A stretch of DNA of 7,515 nt, taken from assembly GCA_028277865.1 (NCBI GenBank), contig JANQFM010000809.1:1-7515 (forward strand), written 5' to 3'. Under the pieces are notes generated by a model. That model saw only the letters and a program-made list of their open reading frames with translations, did not search any database and was not told the DNA's origin. Positions 6,454 to 7,515 of the stretch are shown one piece after another (within the stretch, counting starts at the first letter, position 1; every line of letters starts with the position of its first letter). The stretch is from Acidobacteriota bacterium (GTDB taxonomy: Bacteria; Acidobacteriota; UBA6911; RPQK01; DATIPO01). The translations under genes and the position numbers were made by a program.

Positions 6454-6488
6454 GGCTGGAGGCTGGAGGCTGTAGGTTGGAGGCCAGA
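6454..6488. repeat. Degenerate 7-bp tandem repeat, five units
   Basis: Units read GGCTGGA, GGCTGGA, GGCTGTA, GGTTGGA and GGCCAGA: the first two are identical and the later ones decay. It begins 23 nt after the permease stop. The repeated GG pairs, evenly spaced, could form a two-tier G-quadruplex. It resembles in style the heptanucleotide short tandem repeats known from cyanobacterial spacers, though no relationship is claimed. Confidence 0.7.
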
Positions 6489-6491
6489 AGC

Positions 6492-6507
6492 AGACTCCTG
6501 AGTCTTT
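6492..6507. repeat. Short palindrome followed by TTT downstream of the permease
   Basis: AGACTC-CT-GAGTCT is a perfect 6-bp inverted repeat; as RNA it gives a 5-bp stem with a CCUG tetraloop and a short U-run. It may be a weak terminator for the padR-permease operon, or a protein-binding dyad ahead of the ATP-grasp gene. It is too AU-rich and short for a confident intrinsic terminator. Confidence 0.3.
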
Positions 6508-6547
6508 GCGCGAAACCCTCCTTGTGAATTAACCTGCAAGCTTCGAA

Positions 6548-7515
6548 ATGCCCGAATCTCACCAGCCACGGCCCGTTCTCAGCTTGCGCCTGCTGGCTCA
6601 GGCAGCCGACCGAATGGGCATGTCGTTTCGTTTGCTGGACCCCGAGTCCCGTCTCTTGGGAGAGATCCGCTGCGGTAACCAGAGCTGCCTGGCCCATGCT
6701 TCGCTGCTGCCCCTCAACGACGCCCTGGCCGCCCGGATGGCCAACGACAAGCACTACACCGCCCTGCTGCTGCAACAAGCTGGCCTGCGCACCCTGGAGA
6801 CAGTACGCTGCCTGGATCCCGATGTGCCTTCACAAGACGCCTTCGGAGTGGCCGGCGGCCCCAGCAGTGCCCTCTCGATGGCGCAGCGCATCGGCTACCC
6901 GCTGGTGGTCAAGCCGAACAGGTTGTGGGGAGGCCGTCTGGTGCGCCTCACCAGGACAGAGCAGCAGCTCAGGGAATCCCTGCAAGCCGTGTGGCGATGG
7001 GATCCCATTGCGGTCGTCCAGCCATTCGTGACCGGCGCCGACTATCGCCTCGATTTCCTGGACGGCGAGTACCTGGCCGGGTACGTCAGGCGACCTTTGG
7101 TTTTGGTGGGGGACGGACAGCGCACCGTTCGCCAATTGGCCCAGCAGCAAGATGTCCGCTTCGCAGACCGACAGTTCTGGAAACGGGCGCGGCGCTTTAA
7201 AGAATGGCAGCAGGCATTGGCTCCCCGAGGCTGGACGGAAGAGTCCGTTTTGCCTGCCCAACAGCGCCTGGTGTTGGGCCGGACCGTCCTCAACCTCAAC
7301 CGCTTCGCCGTGGCCGAAGCCATTTTCGAAGTCCCTTCCCCTTGGACCGAACTGGGACGCAGCATCGCCCAAGTCATGGGCCTTCGCCACTTCGGGGTCG
7401 ACCTCAAGGCCGAAAGCCTGCAATCCGACCCCGGACAAGCCGTCATCCTGGAAATCAACGCCGCCCCCGCCTTGGTCCAGCTCTACCGAATGGGGCACCG
7501 GGAAGAGGTCATCCA
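6548..7515 (+). CDS. ATP-grasp ligase, cyanophycin synthetase/GshAB-like (3' end outside window)
   Basis: An open frame of 322 codons running off the right edge. ATP-grasp enzymes join a carboxylate to an amine through an acyl-phosphate, using ATP and Mg. Residues 1-65 look like the pre-ATP-grasp region; then NDKHYTALLLQQAGL (66-80, conserved DK), IGYPLVVKPN (115-124, nucleotide-site Lys122), VVQPFVTGADYRLDF (156-170), VGDGQRTVRQL (187-197), GWTEESVLPAQQRLVL (228-243), and metal-site residues Asp285 (GVDL) with Glu302 and Asn304 (LEINAAP). The order and spacing match cyanophycin synthetase-like ligases, but the usual glycine-rich loop after the lysine and the N-[LI]-S-x-G-G segment are altered (RLWGGR; NLNRFAVA). 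ATG 6548 is the first in-frame start after TAA 6530-6532; no good Shine-Dalgarno precedes it, and Met23 or Met25 are less likely alternatives. The substrate is unknown. Whether a Mur-ligase domain follows cannot be seen. Confidence 0.8.
   Translation, partial: MPESHQPRPVLSLRLLAQAADRMGMSFRLLDPESRLLGEIRCGNQSCLAHASLLPLNDALAARMANDKHYTALLLQQAGLRTLETVRCLDPDVPSQDAFGVAGGPSSALSMAQRIGYPLVVKPNRLWGGRLVRLTRTEQQLRESLQAVWRWDPIAVVQPFVTGADYRLDFLDGEYLAGYVRRPLVLVGDGQRTVRQLAQQQDVRFADRQFWKRARRFKEWQQALAPRGWTEESVLPAQQRLVLGRTVLNLNRFAVAEAIFEVPSPWTELGRSIAQVMGLRHFGVDLKAESLQSDPGQAVILEINAAPALVQLYRMGHREEVI

Noticed and set aside
6507..6535. Possible promoter TTGCGC-17-TTAACC ahead of the ATP-grasp gene
   Set aside because: The -10 match is too weak to support it.
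6830..7498. 222-codon minus-strand open frame at the right end
   Set aside because: Antisense to the ATP-grasp gene, whose conserved motifs occur in order in the plus-strand frame; the minus frame has no recognisable domain.

Overview
The window looks like chromosomal DNA of a GC-rich member of the Acidobacteriota or a close relative. The main evidence is the pair at 3404-6430: a small PadR-type regulator translationally coupled to a long FtsX/MacB-type permease that has an extra N-terminal helical region. This matches the 'Acidobacterial PadR' plus 'Acidobacterial duplicated orphan permease' (ADOP) pairing. No rRNA, tRNA, CRISPR array, insertion sequence or integrase is visible. The taxonomic call rests on family resemblance alone.

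Layout. (1) 3-2126 (+): GT35 alpha-glucan phosphorylase with the PLP lysine and active-site motifs intact; its true start may lie just left of the window. (2) 2137-3090 (-): Rpn-family (PD-(D/E)XK) nuclease with a DUF4351-like C-terminal tail, convergent with the phosphorylase and only 10 nt from it. (3) 3091-3403: divergent intergenic region with hairpins on the rpn side and, on the padR side, a C-rich tract, a sigma70-like promoter and an operator-like palindrome. (4) 3404-3736 (+) PadR regulator and 3740-6430 (+) ADOP permease, a two-gene operon. (5) 6431-6547: short spacer with a degenerate 7-bp tandem repeat and a small palindrome. (6) 6548 to the window end (+): an ATP-grasp ligase related to the cyanophycin synthetase/GshAB class, cut off by the window edge.

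The most interesting observation lies inside the Rpn gene. A full 7-nt Shine-Dalgarno match (AGGAGGT) sits 7 nt before an in-frame internal ATG (codon 240) and would start a 78-residue protein made only of the C-terminal tail. The full-length start has almost no usable Shine-Dalgarno. Escherichia coli Rpn anti-phage nucleases are reported to be held in check by small proteins translated from inside the same gene. This locus therefore looks like a candidate intragenic toxin-antitoxin/defence unit in a distant lineage.

The genes do not form one pathway. The phosphorylase is carbon-storage housekeeping, Rpn is an accessory defence or recombination gene, PadR-ADOP is a self-contained regulated membrane module, and the ATP-grasp gene probably begins another unit.
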